NCBI RefSeq assembly: GCF_000718305.1
Contig: NZ_JOFQ01000011.1
Location: forward strand, 248,001-312,000
Length of the DNA: 64,000 nt
From: Streptomyces niger
Lineage (GTDB): Bacteria > Actinomycetota > Actinomycetes > Streptomycetales > Streptomycetaceae
Direction of reading: 5' to 3'
The notes under the pieces: model-generated
What the model was told of the DNA's origin: nothing
Databases searched by the model: none
What the model saw: only the letters and a program-made list of their open reading frames with translations
Shown: one piece after another, positions 9,020-16,656 of the stretch
How the letters are laid out: the number at the start of each line of letters is the position of its first letter
How positions within the stretch are numbered: the stretch's first letter is position 1
Made by a program: the position numbers and the translations under genes

Positions 9020-10573
9020 ATGGCCGACGCATCGCCCCCCTCGCCGCCACCCACCCCGGGCGTCCCGCTGTCCGCGCTGCTCGCCCGCGCCGACCTCGGG
9101 CTGCGGCAGCTCGCCGGGCCGCGCGCCGACGCCGACATCCACTGGGTGCACACCTCGGAGATGGCCGACCCGGAGCCGTACCTGCTCGGCGGCGAGCTGC
9201 TGCTGACGGCCGGGGTGCACCTGCACGGGGCGGCCGGGGCGACGGGGGCCTCTCCGGACGCGGCGACCGGGGCGCCTCCGGACACGGCAGCGGGGGACGG
9301 CGCCTACCTCGACGGCTACGTGGCACGCACGGTCGCGGCGGGCGCGGTGGCGCTCGGGTTCGGGATCGCGCCGGTGCACGACGCGGTACCGGCGGCGCTG
9401 GTCGCCGCCTGCGACCGGTACGGGCTGCGGCTGCTGGAGGTACCGCGGGGCACGCCCTTCACGGCGGTGGAGAGCGCCGTGTGGGAGGCCATGACCGAGG
9501 CCCGGCACCGCGAACTGACCCGCGTCAGCGAGGGCCAGCGGGCCCTGGCAGCGGCGGCGGCCGGACCCGACCCGGTGCCCGCGGTGCTGCGCACGCTCGC
9601 CCGCCGGGTGGCCGGCTGGGCGGCGGTGACCGACGCCGGCGGCCGGGGCGGACTGGCCGCCGCCGGCACCCGGCCGCCCGCCGCCGCGCTGACGGCGGTG
9701 GCCCGGCTCGCGCACCGGGTGACGGTGCCCGGCGGCCCGGCGTCGGCGGGCGAGTCACCGGCCGACGGGGCCGGCCGCCATCTCGCCGCGTACGCGCTCG
9801 GCGGCCCGGCCCCGGACCGGGCGCTGGCGCTGACCGTCGTCGCGCCGCCGCCCGACCCGGCGGCGCGCAGCGTCATGGGCGTCGCGGCGGTCCTGCTGAC
9901 GCTGCTCACCGGCCCGTACGCGGCGGCGGCGGACGGCGGCCACGCGGCGGCGCTGGTACGGCTGCTGCTGGGCGAGCGCCCCGCCGACGTGGCGCCGTTG
10001 CTCCAGCACACGCACTGGACCGTCGTGCACGCCCGCGCCCGGCGGGGCCACGACGCGCCCGCCGCCACCCTGGCCGCCGGGCTCGGCACCCCCTTGATCG
10101 CGCCGGGCGCCGACGCCGTGCGCGCCCTCGTCCCCGCCGACCGCGGCATCGGGCCGCAGCCGGGCTGGACACTCGGGGTCAGCGAGCCCGTCACCGTCGC
10201 CGGACTGCCCGCCGGTGACGCGCACGCCGCCGCGGCGCTGCGCCGCGCGACGGCGGGCCGGCGCCCGCTCGTGCGCCACCGCTCCCCCGGCATCGGCGGC
10301 ACCGGCGGCCTCGCCGCGCTGGTCCCGCCCGCCGAGGCCCGGGCCCATGCCGCGGCCGTACTGGCACCGCTCGACGGGGCCCCGGCGCTCCGCGAGACGC
10401 TGCACACCTGGCTGTCCCTGCACGGCAGCTGGGACCGGACGGCGACGGCGCTCTCCCTCCATCGCAACACGGTCCGCCAGCGCATCGCCCGCACCGCCGC
10501 GCTGCTGGACACCGATCTCGACGATCCGCAGGTCCGGATGGAGCTGTGGTTCGCGCTCGGCGCGCTTTCCTGA
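9020..10573 (+). CDS. PucR-family transcriptional regulator
   Basis: The 517-residue protein has an N-terminal PucR ligand-sensing domain (about residues 12-135, including HTSEMADPEPYLLGGELLLT) and a C-terminal helix-turn-helix of the PucR type (LHGSWDRTATALSLHRNT, about residues 470-505). Family members sense purines, allantoin, amino acids or polyamines and usually control a divergent or adjacent catabolic operon. It is divergent from the symporter-decarboxylase pair across a 127-base gap, so control of those genes is the natural reading. A low-complexity Ala/Gly/Pro loop interrupts the sensing domain near residues 75-95. I took the ATG at 9020, just after GGGAAGGGATG; an upstream in-frame ATG would make the gene overlap its divergent partner. 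Confidence 0.88.
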   Translation: MADASPPSPPPTPGVPLSALLARADLGLRQLAGPRADADIHWVHTSEMADPEPYLLGGELLLTAGVHLHGAAGATGASPDAATGAPPDTAAGDGAYLDGYVARTVAAGAVALGFGIAPVHDAVPAALVAACDRYGLRLLEVPRGTPFTAVESAVWEAMTEARHRELTRVSEGQRALAAAAAGPDPVPAVLRTLARRVAGWAAVTDAGGRGGLAAAGTRPPAAALTAVARLAHRVTVPGGPASAGESPADGAGRHLAAYALGGPAPDRALALTVVAPPPDPAARSVMGVAAVLLTLLTGPYAAAADGGHAAALVRLLLGERPADVAPLLQHTHWTVVHARARRGHDAPAATLAAGLGTPLIAPGADAVRALVPADRGIGPQPGWTLGVSEPVTVAGLPAGDAHAAAALRRATAGRRPLVRHRSPGIGGTGGLAALVPPAEARAHAAAVLAPLDGAPALRETLHTWLSLHGSWDRTATALSLHRNTVRQRIARTAALLDTDLDDPQVRMELWFALGALS

Positions 10574-10833
10574 ATTCCCGCCCCGGGCAATTTCCTGCCC
10601 CGGTTACGGACATATCCTTTTCGCCGGACAGCCGCGCCCCCTTACGCATTACCGTCGACTCTTCCGAAATCGGCGGCATCGACGGCCAAAGCCGCACTTC
10701 ACAGCGCGTTTGAAGGGTCATTTCCGGCGTACCGCGAGCGGCCTCCGCAAGAATTTGCTTTACCGCCGTGACCGCGGCAGCATTCCGGACACTCCGCTTT
10801 TCCAGTCCCCAGTGAAGTGAAGGGAACGACGTC

Positions 10834-11049
10834 ATGCGCAACGACTTCTCCGCTCAGGTCGAGACCCGCGAGATCGCCGACAGCGACCTGGACGGCATCG
10901 CCGGCGGCACCGCCGCCCTGGCCGCCGGTCTCGAGGCCCACGTCGACGTGACCGTCGGCGGCTCCGCCGTCCAGGCCGTCGAGGGCGTCACCCAGGGCGC
11001 GCTGGCCAAGGCCGACGGCCTGACCGCCGCGCTGCCCACCGGCGTCTGA
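10834..11049 (+). CDS. Small peptide with double-glycine-type leader (lantipeptide-like precursor without Cys)
   Basis: A 71-residue peptide with a ribosome-binding site GAAGGGA nine bases upstream. Its N-terminal 25 residues look like a type A2 lantipeptide or bacteriocin leader: acidic, with E-I-A-D-S-D-L-D-G-I-A-G-G ending at Gly-Gly. The region after Gly-Gly (46 residues) is rich in Ala, Gly, Val and Thr, carries no Cys, and has a single Ser, so lanthionine rings cannot form within it. From memory, similar orphan Streptomyces peptides are annotated as type A2 lantipeptides. No modification enzyme or peptidase-ABC transporter gene is nearby. The 260-base upstream region is less GC-rich than the genes and probably holds its promoter. 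Function unknown. Confidence 0.65.
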   Translation: MRNDFSAQVETREIADSDLDGIAGGTAALAAGLEAHVDVTVGGSAVQAVEGVTQGALAKADGLTAALPTGV

Positions 11050-11069
11050 GCGAGCCGCACGCGGCACGC

Positions 11070-11115
11070 ACGCGTCAGGGCCCCGGAACGTCTCCGTTCC
11101 GGGGCCCTGACGCGT
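11070..11115. terminator. Bidirectional stem-loop terminator between convergent genes
   Basis: A perfect 21-base inverted repeat (arms 11070-11090 and 11095-11115) encloses a TCTC loop. It lies 20 bases after the small peptide gene and 14 bases before the 3' end of the convergent ureohydrolase gene. No long T run follows, which is usual in Streptomyces. Confidence 0.85.
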
Positions 11116-11129
11116 TTCCGCGGAAGAGG

Positions 11130-12110
11130 TCAGCCGCGCGCGGCCGCGATCTGCCGGGACATGATCGTGGTCAGCTCGTACGCGGTGTGCGAGGCCGCGA
11201 CCGAGGTCATCTCGGCATGGTCGTACGCCGGGGCCACCTCGACCAGGTCGGCGGAGACCAGGTTGCAGGAGGCCAGGCCGCGCAGGATCTCCAGCAGCTC
11301 GCGCGAGGTGAGGCCGCCGGCCTCGGGGGTGCCGGTGCCGGGCGCGTGCGCCGGGTCCAGCACGTCGATGTCGATGGAGATGTAGAGCGGGCGGTCACCG
11401 ATGCGCTGGCGGAGCTGGTCGGCGACCTCGTCCACGCCGCGGCGCATGACGTCCGCCGAGGTGACGATGCCGAAGCCCATCTTCTCGTCGTCGGTGAGGT
11501 CCTTCTTGCCGTACAGCGGGCCGCGGGTGCCGACGTGCGAGAGGGCCGAGGTGTCGAGGATGCCCTCCTCGACCGCGCGGCGGAACGGCGTGCCGTGGGT
11601 GTACTCCGCGCCGAAGTAGGTGTCCCAGGTGTCCAGGTGCGCGTCGAAGTGCAGCAGCGCCACCGGTCCGTGCTTCTTGGCGACCGAGCGGAGCAGGGGC
11701 AGCGCGATGGTGTGGTCGCCGCCGAGGGTCATCAGGCGGGCGCCGGTGCCGAGCAGGTCGTCGGCCGCGGCCTCGACCGTCTCGACCGCCTCGTTGATGT
11801 TGAACGGGTTGGCGGCGATGTCACCCGCGTCGGCGACCTGGGCCAGCGCGAAGGGGGAGGCGTCCTGGGCCGGGTTGTACGGGCGCAGCAGGCGGGAGGC
11901 CTCGCGGATGGCGTTGCCGCCGAAGCGGGCGCCGGGCCGGTAGGAGACACCGGTGTCGAACGGGACGCCGACGACGGCCACATCGGCGCGTCCACCGACC
12001 TCGTCGACGCGCGGCAGCCGGGCGAAGGTCGCCGGGCCGGCGTAGCGCGGGACGCGGGAGGAGTCGACGGGGCCGACGGGCTCTGAGGAAGCGGCAGATG
12101 CGGTGGTCAT
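11130..12110 (-). CDS. Ureohydrolase: agmatinase or guanidinobutyrase
   Basis: A 326-residue binuclear-manganese ureohydrolase. All metal-binding blocks are present: GGDHT (near residue 130), FDAHLDTWD (near 153) and [14 protein letters not shown] (near 245). The enzyme hydrolyses a guanidino substrate to urea plus an amine: agmatine to putrescine, or 4-guanidinobutyrate to 4-aminobutyrate. The presence of a probable 2-ketoarginine decarboxylase and a PucR-controlled transporter a few kilobases away favours guanidinobutyrase, but the motifs do not distinguish them. It is transcribed alone, converging on the small peptide gene. The upstream gap to the next minus-strand gene is about 94 bases. 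Confidence 0.88.
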   Translation of the reverse strand: MTTASAASSEPVGPVDSSRVPRYAGPATFARLPRVDEVGGRADVAVVGVPFDTGVSYRPGARFGGNAIREASRLLRPYNPAQDASPFALAQVADAGDIAANPFNINEAVETVEAAADDLLGTGARLMTLGGDHTIALPLLRSVAKKHGPVALLHFDAHLDTWDTYFGAEYTHGTPFRRAVEEGILDTSALSHVGTRGPLYGKKDLTDDEKMGFGIVTSADVMRRGVDEVADQLRQRIGDRPLYISIDIDVLDPAHAPGTGTPEAGGLTSRELLEILRGLASCNLVSADLVEVAPAYDHAEMTSVAASHTAYELTTIMSRQIAAARG

Positions 12111-12204
12111 GGCGGAGAGCGTAGGGCCGGGACGGCGCCCGCCCCATGGACATATCCGCGAGACGGCGGGGCGCCGTTCGACATTGCGTCCATGCCGCCC
12201 GTGC

Positions 12205-12555
12205 TCACGGCGCCTCCGGTGCCGGCTCCCGGCGGCCGGACCAGGTGACCGTCACCTGGAGGTGCCCCTCCACCCCCGTCTTCGTGATCACCGCGCCCGC
12301 CTGCGCGGTGAGCTTCACCCCGAACTGGATCTGCACCTCGTCCGGCCGCTGCGCCAGCGCCCCGAAGGCGCGCAGGGCCGCGTCCGCCGCGCCGCGCACC
12401 CCGTCCAGCGCGCGGTCGAAGGTCGTGGTGGAGTCCGCGAGGGGGCCGTCGGCCCGGCCGGCGCCCACCACGCCCGGCCCGTCCTCGGCCGTCTCGACGA
12501 TCACCTCTCCCCCGCCGTCCAGCGGGAACCGCACCAGTACGCCCGGGTCCGTCAT
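12205..12555 (-). CDS. Trypco1-like (trypsin-co-occurring domain, CU044_2847-type) protein
   Basis: A 116-residue single-domain protein. It opens with [16 protein letters not shown] and closes with a beta-rich block, [18 protein letters not shown] followed by GHLQVTVTW; both are hallmarks of the small trypsin-co-occurring domain family found beside trypsin-like proteases in actinobacterial conflict-type gene clusters. Its biochemical role is unknown; it may bind or target the protease. Here it is the last gene of a five-gene minus-strand run whose first gene encodes a trypsin-FHA protein, which matches the family's habit. GGAAGG lies about eight bases before the ATG. The 86-base leader holds a tandem 10-base repeat. 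Confidence 0.75.
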   Translation of the reverse strand: MTDPGVLVRFPLDGGGEVIVETAEDGPGVVGAGRADGPLADSTTTFDRALDGVRGAADAALRAFGALAQRPDEVQIQFGVKLTAQAGAVITKTGVEGHLQVTVTWSGRREPAPEAP

Positions 12556-12570
12556 GCCGTCACCTTCCCT

Positions 12571-12620
12571 CTGTTTCCCTCTGTTTCCCTCTGTTTGCCT
12601 CTGTTTGCCTCTGTTTCCCT
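12571..12620. repeat. Five tandem 10-base repeats (CTGTTTSCCT)
   Basis: Five exact-length copies of CTGTTT(C/G)CCT stand head to tail, with partial copies on both sides (from 12565). On the coding strand of the flanking genes this reads as purine-rich AGGSAAACAG units. It fills most of the gap between the kinase-FGE gene and the Trypco1-like gene. The 10-base period equals one helical turn and is not a multiple of three, so it is not a coding repeat. Confidence 0.9.
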
Positions 12621-12641
12621 CCGTGCAGGGGCCGTTGAAGG

Positions 12642-14360
12642 TCAGCGGGACTCGTCGGGCACGTACGGCTCGGTGCCGTACGTGACGTCCGCGGCGCAGC
12701 GGAAGCCGATCGCCGGGTCGGCGTGGTCGGTGCGGGCCTGGGACTGGTACGACACCAGGCCGTAGACCTCCAGCACCTCGCCGGTCGCCCCGCCGCGCAC
12801 GCCCCGGTACCCCGGTACCGTCCCCTCGGCGACCCACTCGTTGACGTTGCCGCTCATGTCCAGCACGCCCCAGGGCGACTGGCCTCCGGGCAGCGCACCG
12901 ACCGGCAGCGTCGGCACCACGCCGAGGCCGTGCCCCGCGGGGCCGCTCGGCCTGCCCTGGCAGCGCTCCCGCTCGAACGCGCTCCCCCACGGGTACATCC
13001 GGTCGTCGTCCGGGCCGCGGGCCGCCTTCTCCCACTCCAGCGGGGTGGGCAGCCGCTTGCCGCACCACAGGGCGTAGCAGAGCGCGTCGCGCCAGCTGAC
13101 CGAGGTCACGGGGTGGTCGGGGGCCTCGGCAAGCAGAGCGGCGAAGCCCGGTGGTTCGGGGTAGTTGACCGCCCGCACGAAGGCGGCGTACGCGGCGTTG
13201 GTGACCGGCGTGCGGTCGATGTCGAAGGCCCGGCAGAACACCCGGCGCGGGCCGTTGCCGCCGGTCAGCCGCCGGACCTGCTCGTCGTCGGGGGTCATCC
13301 GGGCGGCGATCAGCGCGTGCCGCGCCTGGGAGTCGCTGAGGCCGTGCACGAAGGTGCCGGGCGCGATGCGCACCATGCCCTCGGCCGGCGGGAACGGCAC
13401 CCGGCGCAGCAGCCCGCCGCCGCACACCGGGCAGCGGTCCGTCGCCGGATCCGTGCCGCAGACGTAGCCGCAGTCCGGGCAGTACGGCCGGTCCAGGTCG
13501 CGGTCGGCGAGGGCGCCCACCATGTCGTCATGCAGCAGCATGTCGGCGATGGACCGGGCGGTGGGCCGGTCCTCGGCGCGCGGCGCGAGCATCGAGACGA
13601 CGATGTGCGCCAGCTCCTCGGGCACGTCGGCGCCGGAGGCCGCGAGCTCGGCGCGGAGCGTGTCGGGCGAGCCGCCCGGCCAGTGGTTCACCAGCCGGCC
13701 GGTCAGGCACAGATGGAAGAGCATGCCGAGCGCGTACACGTCGTCCGGCGGCGCGACGAGATCCAGCTGCGCGGCCCGCTCCGGGGAGAGGTACTCGATG
13801 CGGGTGGTGAGGTCGGAGAACCGGCCGGCGCCGCTCATCCCCCAGTCGATCAGCCGCACTTCGTTGAACCGGGTGAGCAGGACGTTGGTCGGCTTGAGGT
13901 CGCGGTGGCAGACCTTGGCGTCGTGCGCGTGCGCGAGCGCCGCGGCGACCCCGCCGCAGACCTTCGCCGCCTGGCCGGGCGCGAGCCGCCCGGTGGCGAG
14001 CAGGTCCTCCAGGGAGGGTCCGTCGACGTACTCCATGAAGAGGGCGGGGCCCAGCGCGACCCGGGCGTCCGCCGCGTCGCCCGCCGTGCCGTCGCCGGCC
14101 GTCTCCAGCGCGGGCAGGGCCAGCACCGGGCGGGCGGTGTACGGGGCGCTGCCCAGGCGGGCCACCGCGACCTGGCATTCGTGCAGGAACAACTGGTCGG
14201 CCTCCGCGCCCAGCCGCTCCCTGATCTCGCCGCGGATGCGCTTCACCGCGAGCCGCTCGCCGAGCCGGCCCTCGACCACGCCGACCTCGGAGAACCCGCC
14301 CCTGCGCACCTCGCGCACCTCGTGCCCGGTGCTCAGCCGGGCGCCTGCCACCAGTCCCAT
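12642..14360 (-). CDS. Serine/threonine protein kinase fused to zinc ribbon and formylglycine-generating-enzyme (SUMF1) domain
   Basis: A 572-residue multidomain protein. Residues 10-280 form a Hanks-type kinase with the VAIK-like Lys (LAVKRI), catalytic loop HRDLKPTN (near 151) and metal loop LIDWG in place of DFG. A zinc ribbon (CPDC...CPVC) follows near 291-312. Residues 330-560 form an FGE-sulfatase fold: IAPGTFVHG, RTPVTNAAYAAFV, HPVTSVSWRDALCYALWCGKRLPTPLEWEKAARG and DMSGNVNEWV. FGE-like domains in such fusions are usually not sulfatase activators but ligand-binding or effector modules. There is no transmembrane helix, so it should be cytoplasmic. It follows the Ig-fold gene by 32 bases and could phosphorylate the FHA partner system. 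GGGGAGG precedes the start. Confidence 0.88.
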   Translation of the reverse strand: MGLVAGARLSTGHEVREVRRGGFSEVGVVEGRLGERLAVKRIRGEIRERLGAEADQLFLHECQVAVARLGSAPYTARPVLALPALETAGDGTAGDAADARVALGPALFMEYVDGPSLEDLLATGRLAPGQAAKVCGGVAAALAHAHDAKVCHRDLKPTNVLLTRFNEVRLIDWGMSGAGRFSDLTTRIEYLSPERAAQLDLVAPPDDVYALGMLFHLCLTGRLVNHWPGGSPDTLRAELAASGADVPEELAHIVVSMLAPRAEDRPTARSIADMLLHDDMVGALADRDLDRPYCPDCGYVCGTDPATDRCPVCGGGLLRRVPFPPAEGMVRIAPGTFVHGLSDSQARHALIAARMTPDDEQVRRLTGGNGPRRVFCRAFDIDRTPVTNAAYAAFVRAVNYPEPPGFAALLAEAPDHPVTSVSWRDALCYALWCGKRLPTPLEWEKAARGPDDDRMYPWGSAFERERCQGRPSGPAGHGLGVVPTLPVGALPGGQSPWGVLDMSGNVNEWVAEGTVPGYRGVRGGATGEVLEVYGLVSYQSQARTDHADPAIGFRCAADVTYGTEPYVPDESR

Positions 14361-14392
14361 CTACCGTGCGCCTCCCCGCGCCCTGCCCCGCC

Positions 14393-15328
14393 TCACCGGC
14401 GTCCTCCGAAGAGTCCGGGGACGCCGGGGCTGACCCCGCCCCGCGCGCCGAAGAAGATGACCTTGAGGAAGCCCAGGACGACGAGCAGGCCGATCCCCGC
14501 CAGCGCGAGCACCCACCAGGGCGAGGCCCACAGCTCGCCCCAGAAGCCGCTGTCCGCCTGCTTCTCGCGCGGCTCGCCGACCGCCAGGCGGGCCTGCTGC
14601 TCGGTCGCGGCCCCGGCGCTGTCGGTGACCCGGACGGTGAAGAGGAAGCTGCCGCCCTTCTCGGGCGTGCCGCTCAGCGCCCCGTCCTTGGACAGCCGCA
14701 TGCCGGGCGGCAGATCACCCACGGCCCGCCAGCTGTACGGGCCGTCACCGGCCGTGGCCTGGAAGCGGTGCGTGGCGTACCGCGCGCCCTTCCGCGCCTC
14801 GGGCAGCGCCAGGGTCTTGGCGACCACCCGCAGGCTCGGCCGCTGGGAGCCCGCCTCGGCGGCCCGTACGACCGCCAGCCGCAGCGTGCGCTCCGCCTGC
14901 TGCCCCGCGGCGTCCCGCACCCGCACCGTCGTGGTCACCGCGCCGCCCTCGCCGGACGCCCCGGAGGCGTGCCGGGCGCGGCCGGTGACCACGCCGTCCC
15001 CGGTCAGCTTCAGCCCCTCGGGGAGCCGGCCGGCGGCCCGGTCCCAGTGGTACGGCGGGCGGCCGCCGACCGCGGCGAGCGTGAGGGCGTACTGCTTGCC
15101 GGCCACCGCGTCCGGCGCGGCGGCGGTGGCGACCTTGATCTGCGGTGGGCGGGTCTCGTCCGGGCGGTCGGCCGGGGCGTTGGCGCTGACCAGGGCCAGC
15201 AGCACGGCCATGAACATCAGGGTGGCGATGATGATGAGCAGCAGGTCGATGAAGCGCAGCTCCACCGGGGCCGCGTCCCCCTCGCCGCGCCGTCCCCCGA
15301 AGCTCCGCGCTCCCCCGAGGCCGCGCAT
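14393..15328 (-). CDS. Membrane protein: ExbD/TolR-like helix fused to two putative-Ig (He_PIG) domains
   Basis: About 311 residues. The N-terminal helix region ELRFIDLLLIIIATLMFMAV resembles the single helix of ExbD/TolR/MotB, with an Asp at its cytoplasmic start where those proteins carry the proton-accepting Asp. Two He_PIG-type Ig modules follow (about residues 65-150 and 165-250), each with the signature GxPPYxW...LPxGLxL/M...GxxxGTP. A second helix (WWVLALAGIGLLVVLGFLKVIFF region) lies near the C terminus. The stop of the upstream ExbB-like gene overlaps this start (GTGATG), so the two proteins are made together, as ExbB and ExbD are. ExbD-like assignment is by eye and should be treated as a hypothesis; the Ig calls are firmer. 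Confidence 0.6.
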   Translation of the reverse strand: MRGLGGARSFGGRRGEGDAAPVELRFIDLLLIIIATLMFMAVLLALVSANAPADRPDETRPPQIKVATAAAPDAVAGKQYALTLAAVGGRPPYHWDRAAGRLPEGLKLTGDGVVTGRARHASGASGEGGAVTTTVRVRDAAGQQAERTLRLAVVRAAEAGSQRPSLRVVAKTLALPEARKGARYATHRFQATAGDGPYSWRAVGDLPPGMRLSKDGALSGTPEKGGSFLFTVRVTDSAGAATEQQARLAVGEPREKQADSGFWGELWASPWWVLALAGIGLLVVLGFLKVIFFGARGGVSPGVPGLFGGRR

Positions 15329-16476
15329 CACAGTCCGCCGTTCACACGGCCGCCGCCGAAGCCGCCGGGGCCGCCCCGGAAGTCCTGGGGGCCGCGCGGG
15401 CCGACCGGGCCGCCGGGACCGGCGGGACCGGCGGGACCGGCGGGCCCGTTGCCGAAGTCGCCGTCGTCACCCGGCAGGATCGTCCTGCCGTCCGGTGTCC
15501 CGCCGCGCGGGATCCGGACCGGGGTGAGGACCATGTCGCGGTCCAGCCCCGCACCGATGGCGGACAACTGCGTCCCGATGGAGGACAGCTGGCGGACGAT
15601 CTCCTCGGAGCGGTCCGGGCGCTCCTCGCCGCCCAGCCGGGTCCTGGCCGCCTCGGTGCGCAGCCGGCCCAGCTCGGTGTTCAGATCCTTCATCGCGGCC
15701 ACGGCGGTCCGCATGGCCGTGCCCATCTCCTCCGCCGCTCGGCTCTCGGCGGACCAGTCGGGCCGGGGGGCGGCCCGCGCGCCGCTCCTGAGCTGCGTCA
15801 GCGCCCGCTCGTCCGCCTTGAGCAGCAGCCGCTCCTCGTGGGTGTGCACCATCGAGACCAACAGGTGGCAGACCACGCTGGAGCCGAGCGCGAAGAGCGT
15901 GATGCTGAACGCGCCGGCCAGCGGCGGGATGACGTCCCGCACCAGCGTGTGGCTCAGCTCGGCGTACGAGGAGGTCCTGGCGACCGCGCCGCCGAGTCCT
16001 CCGATGGACCGCGCCATCTCCGCCGCCGTGCCGATGAAGCCGAGCGCGGGCAGCGCCCAGACCAGCGCGCGGATCAGGGCGTACGGCGTCTCGGAGCGCG
16101 CGGCGTGCACCGCGGAGCGGCCCGCGACCAGCGCCTCGGCGCGCTCGGGATCCTGCCGTTGGGCATCTTCGGCGGCCTGTTGCAGCAAGCGCTGCATGTC
16201 ACTCGTCCCGGTCGGCCGGCCGTACCCGGTCGCGCGGCCGTACCTGCTCAGCGCCGCGGCCTCCCGGCCGTTGTGCACCAGCCGGACCCACAGCATCGCC
16301 AGCACCCAGAAGGTGACCGCGAGCACCGCGCTCGCCAGGACCCGCGACACCCCGCCGCGATCGACCATCTCCTGGAGCGGTGCCACCGCTCCCGTCGCTC
16401 CCGAGGACACCAGGAGCACCGCCAGCGCGACGCCCGCAGCGCCGCACAAGAAGAACGTCCCCCGTAGTTTGTTCAC
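15328..16476 (-). CDS. MotA/TolQ/ExbB-like proton-channel family protein with collagen-like tail
   Basis: A 382-residue membrane protein. Two helices lie at about 7-28 and 46-66, then a conserved MotA/TolQ/ExbB core: ALVWALPALGFIGTAAEMA (about 134-152) and VIPPLAGAFSITLFALGSSVV (about 178-198), followed by a cytoplasmic helical segment. This is the fold of ion-driven motor stators and of ZorA in Zorya defence. The C-terminal 45 residues are Gly-Pro-rich with GPA/GPR triplets from a 9-base DNA repeat near 15413-15450. GTG at 16476 has GGGAG six bases upstream. Its stop overlaps the start of the ExbD-like gene. Whether it conducts protons cannot be judged from sequence. Confidence 0.75.
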   Translation of the reverse strand: MNKLRGTFFLCGAAGVALAVLLVSSGATGAVAPLQEMVDRGGVSRVLASAVLAVTFWVLAMLWVRLVHNGREAAALSRYGRATGYGRPTGTSDMQRLLQQAAEDAQRQDPERAEALVAGRSAVHAARSETPYALIRALVWALPALGFIGTAAEMARSIGGLGGAVARTSSYAELSHTLVRDVIPPLAGAFSITLFALGSSVVCHLLVSMVHTHEERLLLKADERALTQLRSGARAAPRPDWSAESRAAEEMGTAMRTAVAAMKDLNTELGRLRTEAARTRLGGEERPDRSEEIVRQLSSIGTQLSAIGAGLDRDMVLTPVRIPRGGTPDGRTILPGDDGDFGNGPAGPAGPAGPGGPVGPRGPQDFRGGPGGFGGGRVNGGL

Positions 16477-16595
16477 GCCTACTCCCTTGTGCTCAGGCGG
16501 CGTTGAGGCCCCTTACGACTTTTCGCGTACCTCCTCACTATGGCGTGACGAGCCTCGCCCGTACCGAAGTTCCCACCCGTCACTCCATCGAGTGG

Positions 16596-16623
16596 TGTAT
16601 AGCGAAAAAGCGGGCGCCGTAAA
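16596..16623 (-). promoter_or_regulatory. Possible promoter for the ExbB-like operon
   Basis: On the minus strand, TTTACG (16618-16623), a 16-base spacer and TATACA (16596-16601) lie in the 180-base gap between the trypsin-FHA gene and the ExbB-like gene. The region is visibly more AT-rich than its surroundings. It would give a leader of about 115 bases. Confidence 0.4.
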
Positions 16624-16656
16624 GGAGTTGGCGGCAAGAGGCCGATGCGTGGCGGG

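Noticed and set aside
12556..12640. Possible CRISPR-like array
   Set aside because: The 10-base units are contiguous with no unique spacers.
12205..13425. Single long frame joining the Trypco1-like gene to the kinase region
   Set aside because: The kinase-FGE product is in another frame with a full set of motifs, and the ATG at 12555 has its own ribosome-binding site.
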